A stretch of 64,000 nucleotides of DNA, from NCBI GenBank assembly GCA_963676655.2, contig CAXXKX010000003.1, forward strand, positions 5,456,001 to 5,520,000, written 5' to 3'. The notes under the pieces were generated by a model. The model was not told the DNA's origin and made no database searches. It was given only the letters and a program-made list of their open reading frames with translations. This stretch comes from G963676655 sp963676655. GTDB lineage: Bacteria > Verrucomicrobiota > Lentisphaeria > Victivallales > Victivallaceae. The translations under genes and the position numbers were made by a program. Shown here piece by piece: positions 1 to 7,545 of this stretch (positions are counted from its first letter, which is position 1; every line of letters starts with the position of its first letter).

Positions 1-109
1 ATATGTTCTCCTTGATTCAGTCTTTTTTGTATCACTTTTCCTTTGAATGTTTTTCATTAGAAAGAATCGTGCCAATCATTGCTGCCGGTATTTTTAGTTC
101 AGTTGTGAT

Positions 110-173
110 TTCCGGATGAATTATTTGTTTTATTCCGGAACAAGTTTGACAGAATATTTTGTCACCTTAATTT
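110..173 (+). promoter_or_regulatory. Possible promoter and palindromes upstream of the sensor kinase
   Basis: Two dyads are visible: TTCCGGA/TCCGGAA (110-116 and 134-140) and TGACA/TGTCA (147-151 and 160-164). A TTGACA box at 146-151, overlapping the second dyad, is followed after 16 bp by TAATTT (168-173), a weak sigma-70-like arrangement about 60 bp before the start codon. Inference from motif shape only. Confidence 0.3.
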
Positions 174-234
174 GCATTGAGATGATTTTGAGGTTATTAT
201 TAAATTCTATTTATTGAAATATAAGGAATGCGCG

Positions 235-2070
235 ATGTTTAGCTCGAAACTGAAATACAGACTATTCCTGCCGTTGTTTATTTCATTAGGCGTTGTCCTG
301 CTGTATTTCCTCGCCCAGGATAACTATTTGCTTTTTCACTCCATTATTGAACTTTCAACCATCGCGATTGCCTTTGCGCTGTTTCTGGTTGCCTGGAACG
401 TTAAAGACAGGACGAATAATTATAATCTGATCTACCTGGGGATTGCATATTTTTTCGTCGGGGTCATTGACCTGTTTCATACATTCTCATACAAGGGAAT
501 GGGGATATTCCATTACAACTACTTCAGCAGTGAACTCTGGATCAGCGCGCGTTACATGGAAAGCATATCGCTATTGATATTCATGGCAATAGCCGGCAAG
601 AAAAAGCCTCTTCGATTTGAGATAATCTTCAGTATATATCTGGTCATTACCGGATTATTGCTTGCCAGCATCTATTATTGGGATTTTTTCCCCGTTTGTT
701 ACGTGCCGGAGACAGGTCAGACCGGATTTAAAATATACAGTGAATATATTATTTGTGGCATATTTGCGGTGGCTTTCTGGGGGCTTTGTCGCAACCGGAT
801 ATGCTTTGATAAGACTTTGCTGAAACTGCTTTCCTGGTCAATTGTTCTCAGTATAGCGGCAGAGTTCTGTTTCAGCCTTTATGTCAACGTCTTCGGGTTT
901 ATGAATTTCACCGGACATATTTTCAAGTTGGCTTCATTCTACCTCATCTACAAGGCAATTATCGAGAATGGATTGAGCCAGCCTTTCAATGTGATATTCC
1001 GTGAATTGAAGAAAAATGAGGCGCTCCTGAATATGACCCAGGAAGTGGCCAGAATAGGCGGTTGGGAATATGATCTGAACACAAAAGAATTGAACTGGAC
1101 CGACGAAGTGTTCCAGATTCATGAATTGCCTCAGGATTATCGGGTTGATTTCAATAACGCTTTGGAGTTTTATCAGGAAGATTCAATTCAAAAAATCAAA
1201 GATACTGTAGAACAGGTTACCAGTACCGGAGGCAAGGACGACCTTGAACTGGAAATGACTACATCCAGGGGACGGAGAATTTGGGTCAGGATTACTTTTG
1301 CTGCGCGTATCGAAAATGGACAAACCGTTGGACTTTACGGTATAATTCAGGATATCACCGAAGACAAAAACATCGAAAGCCTGCGTGAAGATATGGAAAG
1401 AATCAACCGGCATGACTTGAAAATTCCGTTGAATTCGATTTATATCGCGGCTCAGCTTCTCGATAAGAAGAAAACAGAGGATGATTACAGGAAGATTGCG
1501 GATATTATTAAAACTTCAACTTACCGGCTGATGGACATGATAAATCTCTCTCTGAGTATTTACAAAATAGAGGAGGGGGCATATAAGCTGTGTTCCAGTC
1601 CATTTAATCTGGCCGCAGTGCTGAAAAGGATTATTAAAGAACAGCTGCCGATCGTAGAATTTGACCTGAAAATTGATCCGGGCTCATTCTCTGAAGAAAA
1701 AGCTTTCATAATTAACGGTGAAGAGAGTTTGATTTATTCAATGCTCTCCAATCTTTTGAAGAATGCTGTTGACGCTTCGTCGATTGATGAAAAAATTAAA
1801 ATAAATTTGAGTAATCGAGGCGATGTATGTGTTCTTGAAATTAATAATCGCAGAGTTATTCCGGAGGAATTAAGGGACTGTTTCTTTTCCAAGTACACTA
1901 CTTCAGGGAAGAAGGGCGGAGTCGGTCTCGGAACATACGGCGCAAAACTTATTGCCGAACTTCATCGCGGTGACATCTCAATGATTTCATCGGATGAACA
2001 GGGAACAGTTGTTACAGTAGAACTTCCATATGACACTGAAACAGTTATCAATCTGGAAGAAATGCTTTAA
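235..2070 (+). CDS. Membrane sensor histidine kinase (MASE3-like sensor, PAS, HisKA, HATPase)
   Basis: This is a 611-residue sensor kinase. About the first 240 residues hold seven or so hydrophobic helices resembling the MASE3 membrane sensor module. A PAS/PAC-like region follows (about 260-370, with GLYGIIQDITEDK at its end), then a HisKA helix with the phospho-acceptor H393 in RHDLKIPLNS, and a HATPase domain with an N box (NLLKNAVDAS) and a G-rich end (KGGVGLGTYGAKL). The usual DxGxG box is degenerate (NNRRVIP). An in-frame TTG lies at 214, but ATG 235 has AAGGA about 8 nt upstream and was chosen. No receiver gene is adjacent; the NtrC-type regulator at 3499-4908 is the nearest candidate partner, which is inference. 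Confidence 0.88.
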   Translation: MFSSKLKYRLFLPLFISLGVVLLYFLAQDNYLLFHSIIELSTIAIAFALFLVAWNVKDRTNNYNLIYLGIAYFFVGVIDLFHTFSYKGMGIFHYNYFSSELWISARYMESISLLIFMAIAGKKKPLRFEIIFSIYLVITGLLLASIYYWDFFPVCYVPETGQTGFKIYSEYIICGIFAVAFWGLCRNRICFDKTLLKLLSWSIVLSIAAEFCFSLYVNVFGFMNFTGHIFKLASFYLIYKAIIENGLSQPFNVIFRELKKNEALLNMTQEVARIGGWEYDLNTKELNWTDEVFQIHELPQDYRVDFNNALEFYQEDSIQKIKDTVEQVTSTGGKDDLELEMTTSRGRRIWVRITFAARIENGQTVGLYGIIQDITEDKNIESLREDMERINRHDLKIPLNSIYIAAQLLDKKKTEDDYRKIADIIKTSTYRLMDMINLSLSIYKIEEGAYKLCSSPFNLAAVLKRIIKEQLPIVEFDLKIDPGSFSEEKAFIINGEESLIYSMLSNLLKNAVDASSIDEKIKINLSNRGDVCVLEINNRRVIPEELRDCFFSKYTTSGKKGGVGLGTYGAKLIAELHRGDISMISSDEQGTVVTVELPYDTETVINLEEML

Positions 2071-2119
2071 CTTCCGTCCCGTGAACATCCGATGAAAAGA
2101 GAAGAGAAGAGTTATTTTT

Positions 2120-2629
2120 TTACTTCATTTTTTTAATGAAATTAAGCACATCTTCATAATCAGGTTCCTGAACAATTTCCGGAACAAGCTGAGAATATGC
2201 GATTTTTCCCTGGGCGGTAATGACGATAACCGCTCTCGCAAGCAGTCCCGCCAGTGGGCCGCTGACCATTCTGATTCCGTATCTGTCGCCAAAATCGCGA
2301 TTCCTTAATTCCGATACCGGAATAACATCTTCAATGCCTTCAGCTGAACAGAATCTTGTATGGGCGAACGGCAGATCGAGTGAAACGCACAAAACCTTGC
2401 AGTTGTCCAGTTTTGCCGCTTCAACGTTGAACCGGCGAACCGAAGCGGCGCATACCGAAGTATCAACACTGGGAAAAACATTCAACACCAGGGTTGAGCC
2501 GGCAAAATCATGCAGTGTCACATCGGACAGGTCGGTTTTTGTCAGAATGAAATCCGGTGCGTTACTTCCTGCTGCCGGTAAATTTCCGCTTAGTTTTACC
2601 GGATCTCCTTTTAGCGTGATAGTACTCAT
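2120..2629 (-). CDS. tpx: Thiol peroxidase (Tpx, peroxiredoxin family)
   Basis: The 169-residue protein matches the length and layout of the atypical 2-Cys peroxiredoxin Tpx, which reduces hydrogen peroxide and alkyl hydroperoxides using thioredoxin. The peroxidatic cysteine is C60 in PSVDTSVCA and the resolving cysteine is C94 in HTRFCSAEG, a 34-residue spacing typical of Tpx. The N-terminus ITLKGDPVKLSG is also typical of the family. A strong ribosome-binding site (AAGGAGGA) lies just upstream of the ATG. It sits 33 bp downstream of a redoxin-family gene on the same strand and probably shares its transcript, giving a small peroxide-defence unit. It converges on the sensor kinase gene; no clear terminator was seen in the 49-bp gap. 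Confidence 0.95.
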   Translation of the reverse strand: MSTITLKGDPVKLSGNLPAAGSNAPDFILTKTDLSDVTLHDFAGSTLVLNVFPSVDTSVCAASVRRFNVEAAKLDNCKVLCVSLDLPFAHTRFCSAEGIEDVIPVSELRNRDFGDRYGIRMVSGPLAGLLARAVIVITAQGKIAYSQLVPEIVQEPDYEDVLNFIKKMK

Positions 2630-2662
2630 AAGTTCCTCCTTGTCATTAATAAAAGAAACGGG

Positions 2663-3256
2663 TTAATTATTTTTCCATATCAGATCACATGCGTCCGGCG
2701 GCATCCAGTGGGCATCTTTACCTTCCCACTTGACGTTGCAGCCGATCGGATTGGTGACTGCCCTTCGTAAAGTCTTTCCTGATAGATGATCTTCAAGAGC
2801 GTTCTCCAGATCATTTACGGTTATTTCGTCGGAATTACGCGGGTTGTCTACTCCGCGTCCGGTGTAAACAAGTTTGCGCTTCTGATCGAATACAAAGAAA
2901 TGAGGAGTACGAAGCGCTCCATAGGCTTTTGCTACCTCCTGGGATTTGTCCCGTAGGTATATCCACGGAAATTTATTTTGTTTCATCCGCTTTACCATAT
3001 ATTTGAAGCCGTCTTCTTCGTAAGTATTCGAACTGTTGGCGTTTATTCCGACAAAGGTGACGCCTTGCGGTTTGAATTTTTCCGCGGTTGCCCGGGTAAC
3101 TTCATCGGAACCAATGACATAAGGGCAATGGTTGCATGTGAAAAATATCACCAGAACCGGAGCTTCGTCAAAATCCTGCAACGAATAATCCTTGCCGTCT
3201 GTTCCCGGCAATTTAAAATTCGGGGCTTTTTTGCCTATTTGTAAAGTAAAAGCCAT
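2663..3256 (-). CDS. Thioredoxin-fold redoxin (AhpC/TSA-like)
   Basis: A 197-residue cytoplasmic redoxin-fold protein. The N-terminus (GKKAPNFKLPGTDGKDYSL) is the usual AhpC/TSA entry strand, followed by VLVIFFTCNHCPYV with C41 and C44 as a CxxC pair. The CNHCPY motif is typical of a thioredoxin-like family often annotated only as redoxin domain protein; its substrate is not known. The start has AAAGG about 7 nt upstream. It is the first gene of a two-gene unit with tpx and may act as electron donor or as a second peroxidase; that role is inference from context. Confidence 0.85.
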   Translation of the reverse strand: MAFTLQIGKKAPNFKLPGTDGKDYSLQDFDEAPVLVIFFTCNHCPYVIGSDEVTRATAEKFKPQGVTFVGINANSSNTYEEDGFKYMVKRMKQNKFPWIYLRDKSQEVAKAYGALRTPHFFVFDQKRKLVYTGRGVDNPRNSDEITVNDLENALEDHLSGKTLRRAVTNPIGCNVKWEGKDAHWMPPDACDLIWKNN

Positions 3257-3498
3257 TATCTGCCTTTCTGGTTTTTTGCTTATTACGAGTATGGGAAGGT
3301 CAAATTTTTTTTTATTGACACATCCTTACTTCGTAAATATATCAAGAAAGATTCATGCCAGGATGTTATTGATCTATTTTCTTGCCTGAAAGACTGCGTT
3401 AAAGGTGGAACAGAGATAGAGACAACATGACCGAATGTCGCTTATTGAAGCGTTGGTTGTCGCAATTTGGCACAACTGTTGATTCTCCGCAGGTCCGG

Positions 3499-4908
3499 TC
3501 ATTTCCGGTTCAATTTACGATACAGGGTGGAACGGCTTACTCCAAGTAATTTTGCCGCCTGGCTGAGATTGCCGTCGGACGCCTCAATAGCTTTGTCAAT
3601 CATTATGCTTTCAGTTTCCTCCAGTGTGGTCATCGGGATATTGTTTTTTGCGGTCTCGTCAGACAGGGAATTAAAAGTATTTGGAGATGAGCCGTTTTTC
3701 AGTAAGGATTTTATGATATCAAGTGAAACCTGTCCGTTTCTGGCAAAAGTCAATGACTCAAAAATGATTGACTGCAACTCCCGGACGTTGCCGGGAAAGG
3801 AATATTGTGTAAGGAGTTCATAGAACTTCGGATCGACCCGGGGAGCCTCTTTTTCAAGTTCACGGCATGCCTCGATCATAAAATAATCGGCTAACGGCTT
3901 AATGTCCTCCGGGCGTTCCAGCAATGGGGGAACATGGATATGGTGCAGTTTTAAACGGTAATAGAGGTCTTTACGGAAGTTGCCGTCAGCGATCAGGTCA
4001 TTCAAGTCGTGGTTGGTCGCGGTGATGATCCTCGCGTTTGATTTCACCAGATTGTCGCTGCCCAGCGGATAATACTCTTTCTGCTGAATAAGCCTGAGAA
4101 GTTTAACTTGCGAACTCTCCTTTAAATCGCCGATTTCGTCAAGAAAAATTGTGCCGTCCTGGGCTGCTTCAATCAGGCCGTGCCGTTTTTGTTTGGCATC
4201 GGTATATGCCCCCGATTTGTGCCCGAAGAGGGTGTCTGAAAAATTCATGTCATCAAGTCCGGCTACGTTCAGGGTGACCAGTTTGCCTTTACGGCTGCTG
4301 GCCTGATGCACTGCTTCAGCTATCAGTTCCTTTCCGACTCCGGTTTCTCCGGTTATCAGGACCGGCTGTGAGGTAACCGCAATTGATTCGATATATAGAA
4401 AGATAGAGTGCATTTGAGGACTGGCGCTGATTATTCTCGAAAAACATTCCGGATGTTTCAGCTTGTTGCTGACCATTGAGTCGTTCAGCCTCATGTTTTC
4501 ACAACGCAAGCAGCGTATTTCAATTGCATGGTTTATCACATTCAATAACGGCTGGGTTTCAACCGGTTTAACCAGGAAGTCGAATGCCCCGGACTTCATA
4601 CAGCCGACCGCCGTTTCAATCTCCTGATTTGCGGTTACGACCGCAGCCGGAATTTGCGGATAATCTTCCGATAATTTTTCCAGCATTTTCATTCCGCCCA
4701 TGCCCGGCATTGACAGATCAAGAATAACCAGAGCCACATCCTGATTGGGTAAAATCTTAAACGCCGCTTCGGCGGAACTGCACGAAATATAATTATCGTA
4801 GCCGGAATCAAGCAGCAGGAGTTCATAAGAATGCAGAGTCAATTCATCATCATCGACCAGCATGATAGGGAGCGCCGGGTTTTTTTTGATGTTGATATCT
4901 TTGCTCAT
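3499..4908 (-). CDS. NtrC-family sigma-54-dependent response regulator
   Basis: The 469-residue protein has the full NtrC layout. A receiver domain (1-125) carries the acidic cluster D19-D21, the phospho-acceptor D64 in VILDLSMPG and K114. An AAA+ domain (about 155-390) has Walker A GETGVGKE (187-194) and Walker B TIFLDEIGD (253-261). A Fis-type HTH ends the protein (GNLSQAAKLLGVSRSTLYRK). The sigma-54 contact loop, normally GAFTGA, reads GAYTDA (233-238), replacing the fifth-position glycine with aspartate, which may alter or weaken coupling to sigma-54. The target promoter is not evident here. It is encoded opposite the membrane kinase at 235-2070, a possible but unproven partner. Confidence 0.93.
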   Translation of the reverse strand: MSKDINIKKNPALPIMLVDDDELTLHSYELLLLDSGYDNYISCSSAEAAFKILPNQDVALVILDLSMPGMGGMKMLEKLSEDYPQIPAAVVTANQEIETAVGCMKSGAFDFLVKPVETQPLLNVINHAIEIRCLRCENMRLNDSMVSNKLKHPECFSRIISASPQMHSIFLYIESIAVTSQPVLITGETGVGKELIAEAVHQASSRKGKLVTLNVAGLDDMNFSDTLFGHKSGAYTDAKQKRHGLIEAAQDGTIFLDEIGDLKESSQVKLLRLIQQKEYYPLGSDNLVKSNARIITATNHDLNDLIADGNFRKDLYYRLKLHHIHVPPLLERPEDIKPLADYFMIEACRELEKEAPRVDPKFYELLTQYSFPGNVRELQSIIFESLTFARNGQVSLDIIKSLLKNGSSPNTFNSLSDETAKNNIPMTTLEETESIMIDKAIEASDGNLSQAAKLLGVSRSTLYRKLNRK

Positions 4909-5174
4909 TTTTTGTGACTCCTGTTTCCTTGCGTTAATCCTGAATATAATGTTTCGCCTAAATATTCGGATTTTGTGTGATAAAAGTAAAGAATATTACT
5001 TGATGCTTTAATAATATAGTCTGTTTGTGGTGATTTGCCAGCTTTGATTCACAAATCCGGCCTTATGGGTGAATCAGGTGATAATAGCAGTTAAGAACAT
5101 CGTTTACGTATAATATTCGGTGAGGCTGTGCAATGACTCCGGGATGATTGCTGTTTTTTTTGTCGAGACAATCA

Positions 5175-6083
5175 TCATGGAAAGTGCATAATTGAACAAA
5201 TAAGTGAGTTCTCATTGCGGTATTGTCGCGGAGAGACGCCTTGAAATTTTTTGAATACTCGTGAAAAATAGTGGACATCGTCAACACATACCCTGCCGGC
5301 AATTTCTTCGATGCTCAAGCTGGTTTTTCTTAACAACTCTGATGCGTGTTCGGTTTTTCGCTTCATTATCCAGTTGCTTGGAGTGTAGCGGACATGTTCT
5401 TTAAACAGTCTGAACAGGGTTGTCCGGGAGCAACTGCCTGATACGCATAAATTGCTGATCTTGATATAATGTTCCAGTTGCCCGTCAATGTAGTCCAGAA
5501 TTTTCAGCAGCGAAGCCGGCATTCCATCTCGTTGTTGATACTGATGATTTTGGGCATGAAAGATTTCGTAAAACAACAACCTTGCCAGCATTCTTGCTGC
5601 TTGTTCGCTTCTGGGTTGACGGTTGAACCAGGCCACGGTATATTCCGCCAATTCTTCCAGCGGACGGTGATTCTTGAAGTTACTGGAGAACTCAGTTGAG
5701 AATCCCAGGGCAGGAACATTATGCCTTTGCCGATGCTCTTCAAGGTTTGGCCGCAGCTGATTATAAAGGGTGTAATTGATCATGCCGCGTGATTTCAATT
5801 CAGGAATAAGGTGGATTCCCGCCACCAGGAACGGTTCGTCTTTATCCGCGTGATAACTGACTGAATGGTTCCAGGGCATGAATAAAAAATCTCCAGTTTG
5901 AAACTGGTATTTATTCCGGTTTACAGTAACGGTTCCCCGGCCGCTTTTGCACCACAGCAGCATCAGACTTTGTTCTTCGATGACCTTTGCCGTTTTTCCC
6001 GGCGCGAAAGCAGCGTAATTAGCATAGATGACTATCGCGTCAGGAACCAGTGATAAAATAGCGTTAAGAGTATTAGATTTCAT
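5175..6083 (-). CDS. AraC-family transcriptional regulator (cupin sensor)
   Basis: A 302-residue regulator with an N-terminal cupin-like sensing domain (GRGTVTVNRNKYQFQTGDFLF, then MPWNHSVSYH) and a C-terminal double HTH (SNLCVSGSCSRTTLFRLF, and the second helix pair ending VFKKFQGVSPRQYR). This domain order is usual for AraC regulators of sugar or glycan use. It is divergent from the UroD-like gene at 6264, with 180 bp between start codons, and so probably controls that gene. The same AraC/UroD divergence recurs at 59.2-61.3 kb. The ligand is unknown. Confidence 0.9.
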   Translation of the reverse strand: MKSNTLNAILSLVPDAIVIYANYAAFAPGKTAKVIEEQSLMLLWCKSGRGTVTVNRNKYQFQTGDFLFMPWNHSVSYHADKDEPFLVAGIHLIPELKSRGMINYTLYNQLRPNLEEHRQRHNVPALGFSTEFSSNFKNHRPLEELAEYTVAWFNRQPRSEQAARMLARLLFYEIFHAQNHQYQQRDGMPASLLKILDYIDGQLEHYIKISNLCVSGSCSRTTLFRLFKEHVRYTPSNWIMKRKTEHASELLRKTSLSIEEIAGRVCVDDVHYFSRVFKKFQGVSPRQYRNENSLICSIMHFP

Positions 6084-6263
6084 TTTTTTCGCTGTTAATG
6101 GTTTATTATGGTATTATAGTCCACATAATAGTAATTTAATCCATTGTGAAATTTTTTCATGCCGGATATAATTAAAATAGTTAATTTAGCGTTAATACCC
6201 TGACGCTTGCATCAGGGATGGCCATTAACAATAATACAATTTTTAATTAAAGGAACATTGATT

Positions 6264-7364
6264 ATGTCGGCATCAGGTAAAACGGCTAAATACACATCCA
6301 AAGAACGAGTATTAATTAGTTTGCATAAAGGAATCCCGGATCGGGTTCCGGTGAATTACTCCAGCAATGCCGGGATTGACCGGCGGCTTAAAGCCTGGTT
6401 CAACCTGGAACCGGACGATGATTCGGGCCTCAGGCGGGTTTTAGGGGTTGATTTTGCCGGCGCTCATGCCGCTTATACCGGACCTCGCCTCCATCCAGAA
6501 ATTAAAGGCGCAGTCATGGTGAACCCGGAGACTGGTGTGCGGACCCGCTGGATCGAACATGAAAACGGCGGTTACTGGGATTTCTGTGATTTTCCTCTTT
6601 TGGATGCTGATTTGGAACAAATTGAAAGCTGGCCCCTGCCATCAGCGGACGACTACGATTATGAGCAATTGACAGTGCAGGCGAAGCGAGCCGGAAACAG
6701 GGCAGTTTATGTCGGTAGTCCCGGTTTGGCCGATGTCATCAACAGCAACGGCATACTTCGCGGCATGGAGCAGGTTCTGATTGACCTGATAACCGACAAT
6801 CCGGCCGGATTGAGGTTGATTGAACGCCGGGCCGACCTGGCATTGGAAGTCACAGCCAGGGCTTTGGATGCCGCGGCGGGGATGATTGATTTTTTGTGGA
6901 TGGGCGAAGATCTCGGAACTCAGCATTCTCCCCTGATCGGGCTTGACTTGTACCGCAAGCATTTACGGCCTGTTCATCAACGTTTCATCGATCTGGCTAA
7001 ATCACATGACCTGCCGGTAATGATCCACAGTTGCGGTTCCAGCAGTTGGGTGTTCGAGGATTTTATTGAAATGGGAATTGACGCGGTTGATACGCTGCAG
7101 CCTGAAGCTGCGAACATGTCTCCTGAATATTTGAAAAAAACTTTTGGCGGTCGTCTGGCTTTTCACGGCTGTATTTCCACCGCAGGTCCGGTTGCGTTCG
7201 GAACTCCCGAAGCGGTGACTGAATATTGCCGTAATACACTTGAAATAATGATGCCCGACGGTGGTTATTGTTTTGCTCCAACCCATTGTCTTCAGGATAA
7301 CAGTCCTACCGAAAATGTGGTTGCCATGTATCAGGCGGTTGACCGTTTCGGCTGGTACGGTTAA
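6264..7364 (+). CDS. Uroporphyrinogen decarboxylase-like (UroD/MtaA-type) protein
   Basis: A 366-residue TIM-barrel protein of the URO-D superfamily, which contains heme-pathway HemE and many corrinoid- or Zn-dependent methyltransferases. The HSCGS motif and downstream FAPTHCLQDNSP and cysteine residues fit the methyltransferase-like, Zn-binding branch better than true HemE. The N-terminal SKERVLISLHKGIPDRVPV is typical of that branch. ATG 6264, with AAAGGAAC upstream, is preferred over an in-frame ATG at 6207. It is divergent from an AraC regulator and followed by a heparinase-like gene, so a role in breakdown of a methylated or acidic sugar is possible, but the substrate is not shown by the sequence. 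Confidence 0.85.
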   Translation: MSASGKTAKYTSKERVLISLHKGIPDRVPVNYSSNAGIDRRLKAWFNLEPDDDSGLRRVLGVDFAGAHAAYTGPRLHPEIKGAVMVNPETGVRTRWIEHENGGYWDFCDFPLLDADLEQIESWPLPSADDYDYEQLTVQAKRAGNRAVYVGSPGLADVINSNGILRGMEQVLIDLITDNPAGLRLIERRADLALEVTARALDAAAGMIDFLWMGEDLGTQHSPLIGLDLYRKHLRPVHQRFIDLAKSHDLPVMIHSCGSSSWVFEDFIEMGIDAVDTLQPEAANMSPEYLKKTFGGRLAFHGCISTAGPVAFGTPEAVTEYCRNTLEIMMPDGGYCFAPTHCLQDNSPTENVVAMYQAVDRFGWYG

Positions 7365-7545
7365 TCTTGATTATACCTGCGCAAGTTTTTTTGGCAGGGA
7401 GCTTTTTGTTGCATTTACAGCTTCGAAAATCGCGTGAACTATATTGAAATGCCTCTTATCAGGTTATATATTGAATTTAATCAGGAGCGTCTGCTCTTTG
7501 AATGTATTTATTAGATTAACAGGGAACTTTTATAGAGGGCGAATA

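Noticed and set aside
2220..2666. 148-codon frame antisense to tpx
   Set aside because: Shadow of the real tpx gene, with no domain or Shine-Dalgarno site.
3468..3483. TGGCAC-N5-TTGAT, resembling a sigma-54 promoter on the + strand
   Set aside because: The -12 element is imperfect and it would transcribe antisense to the NtrC-type gene.
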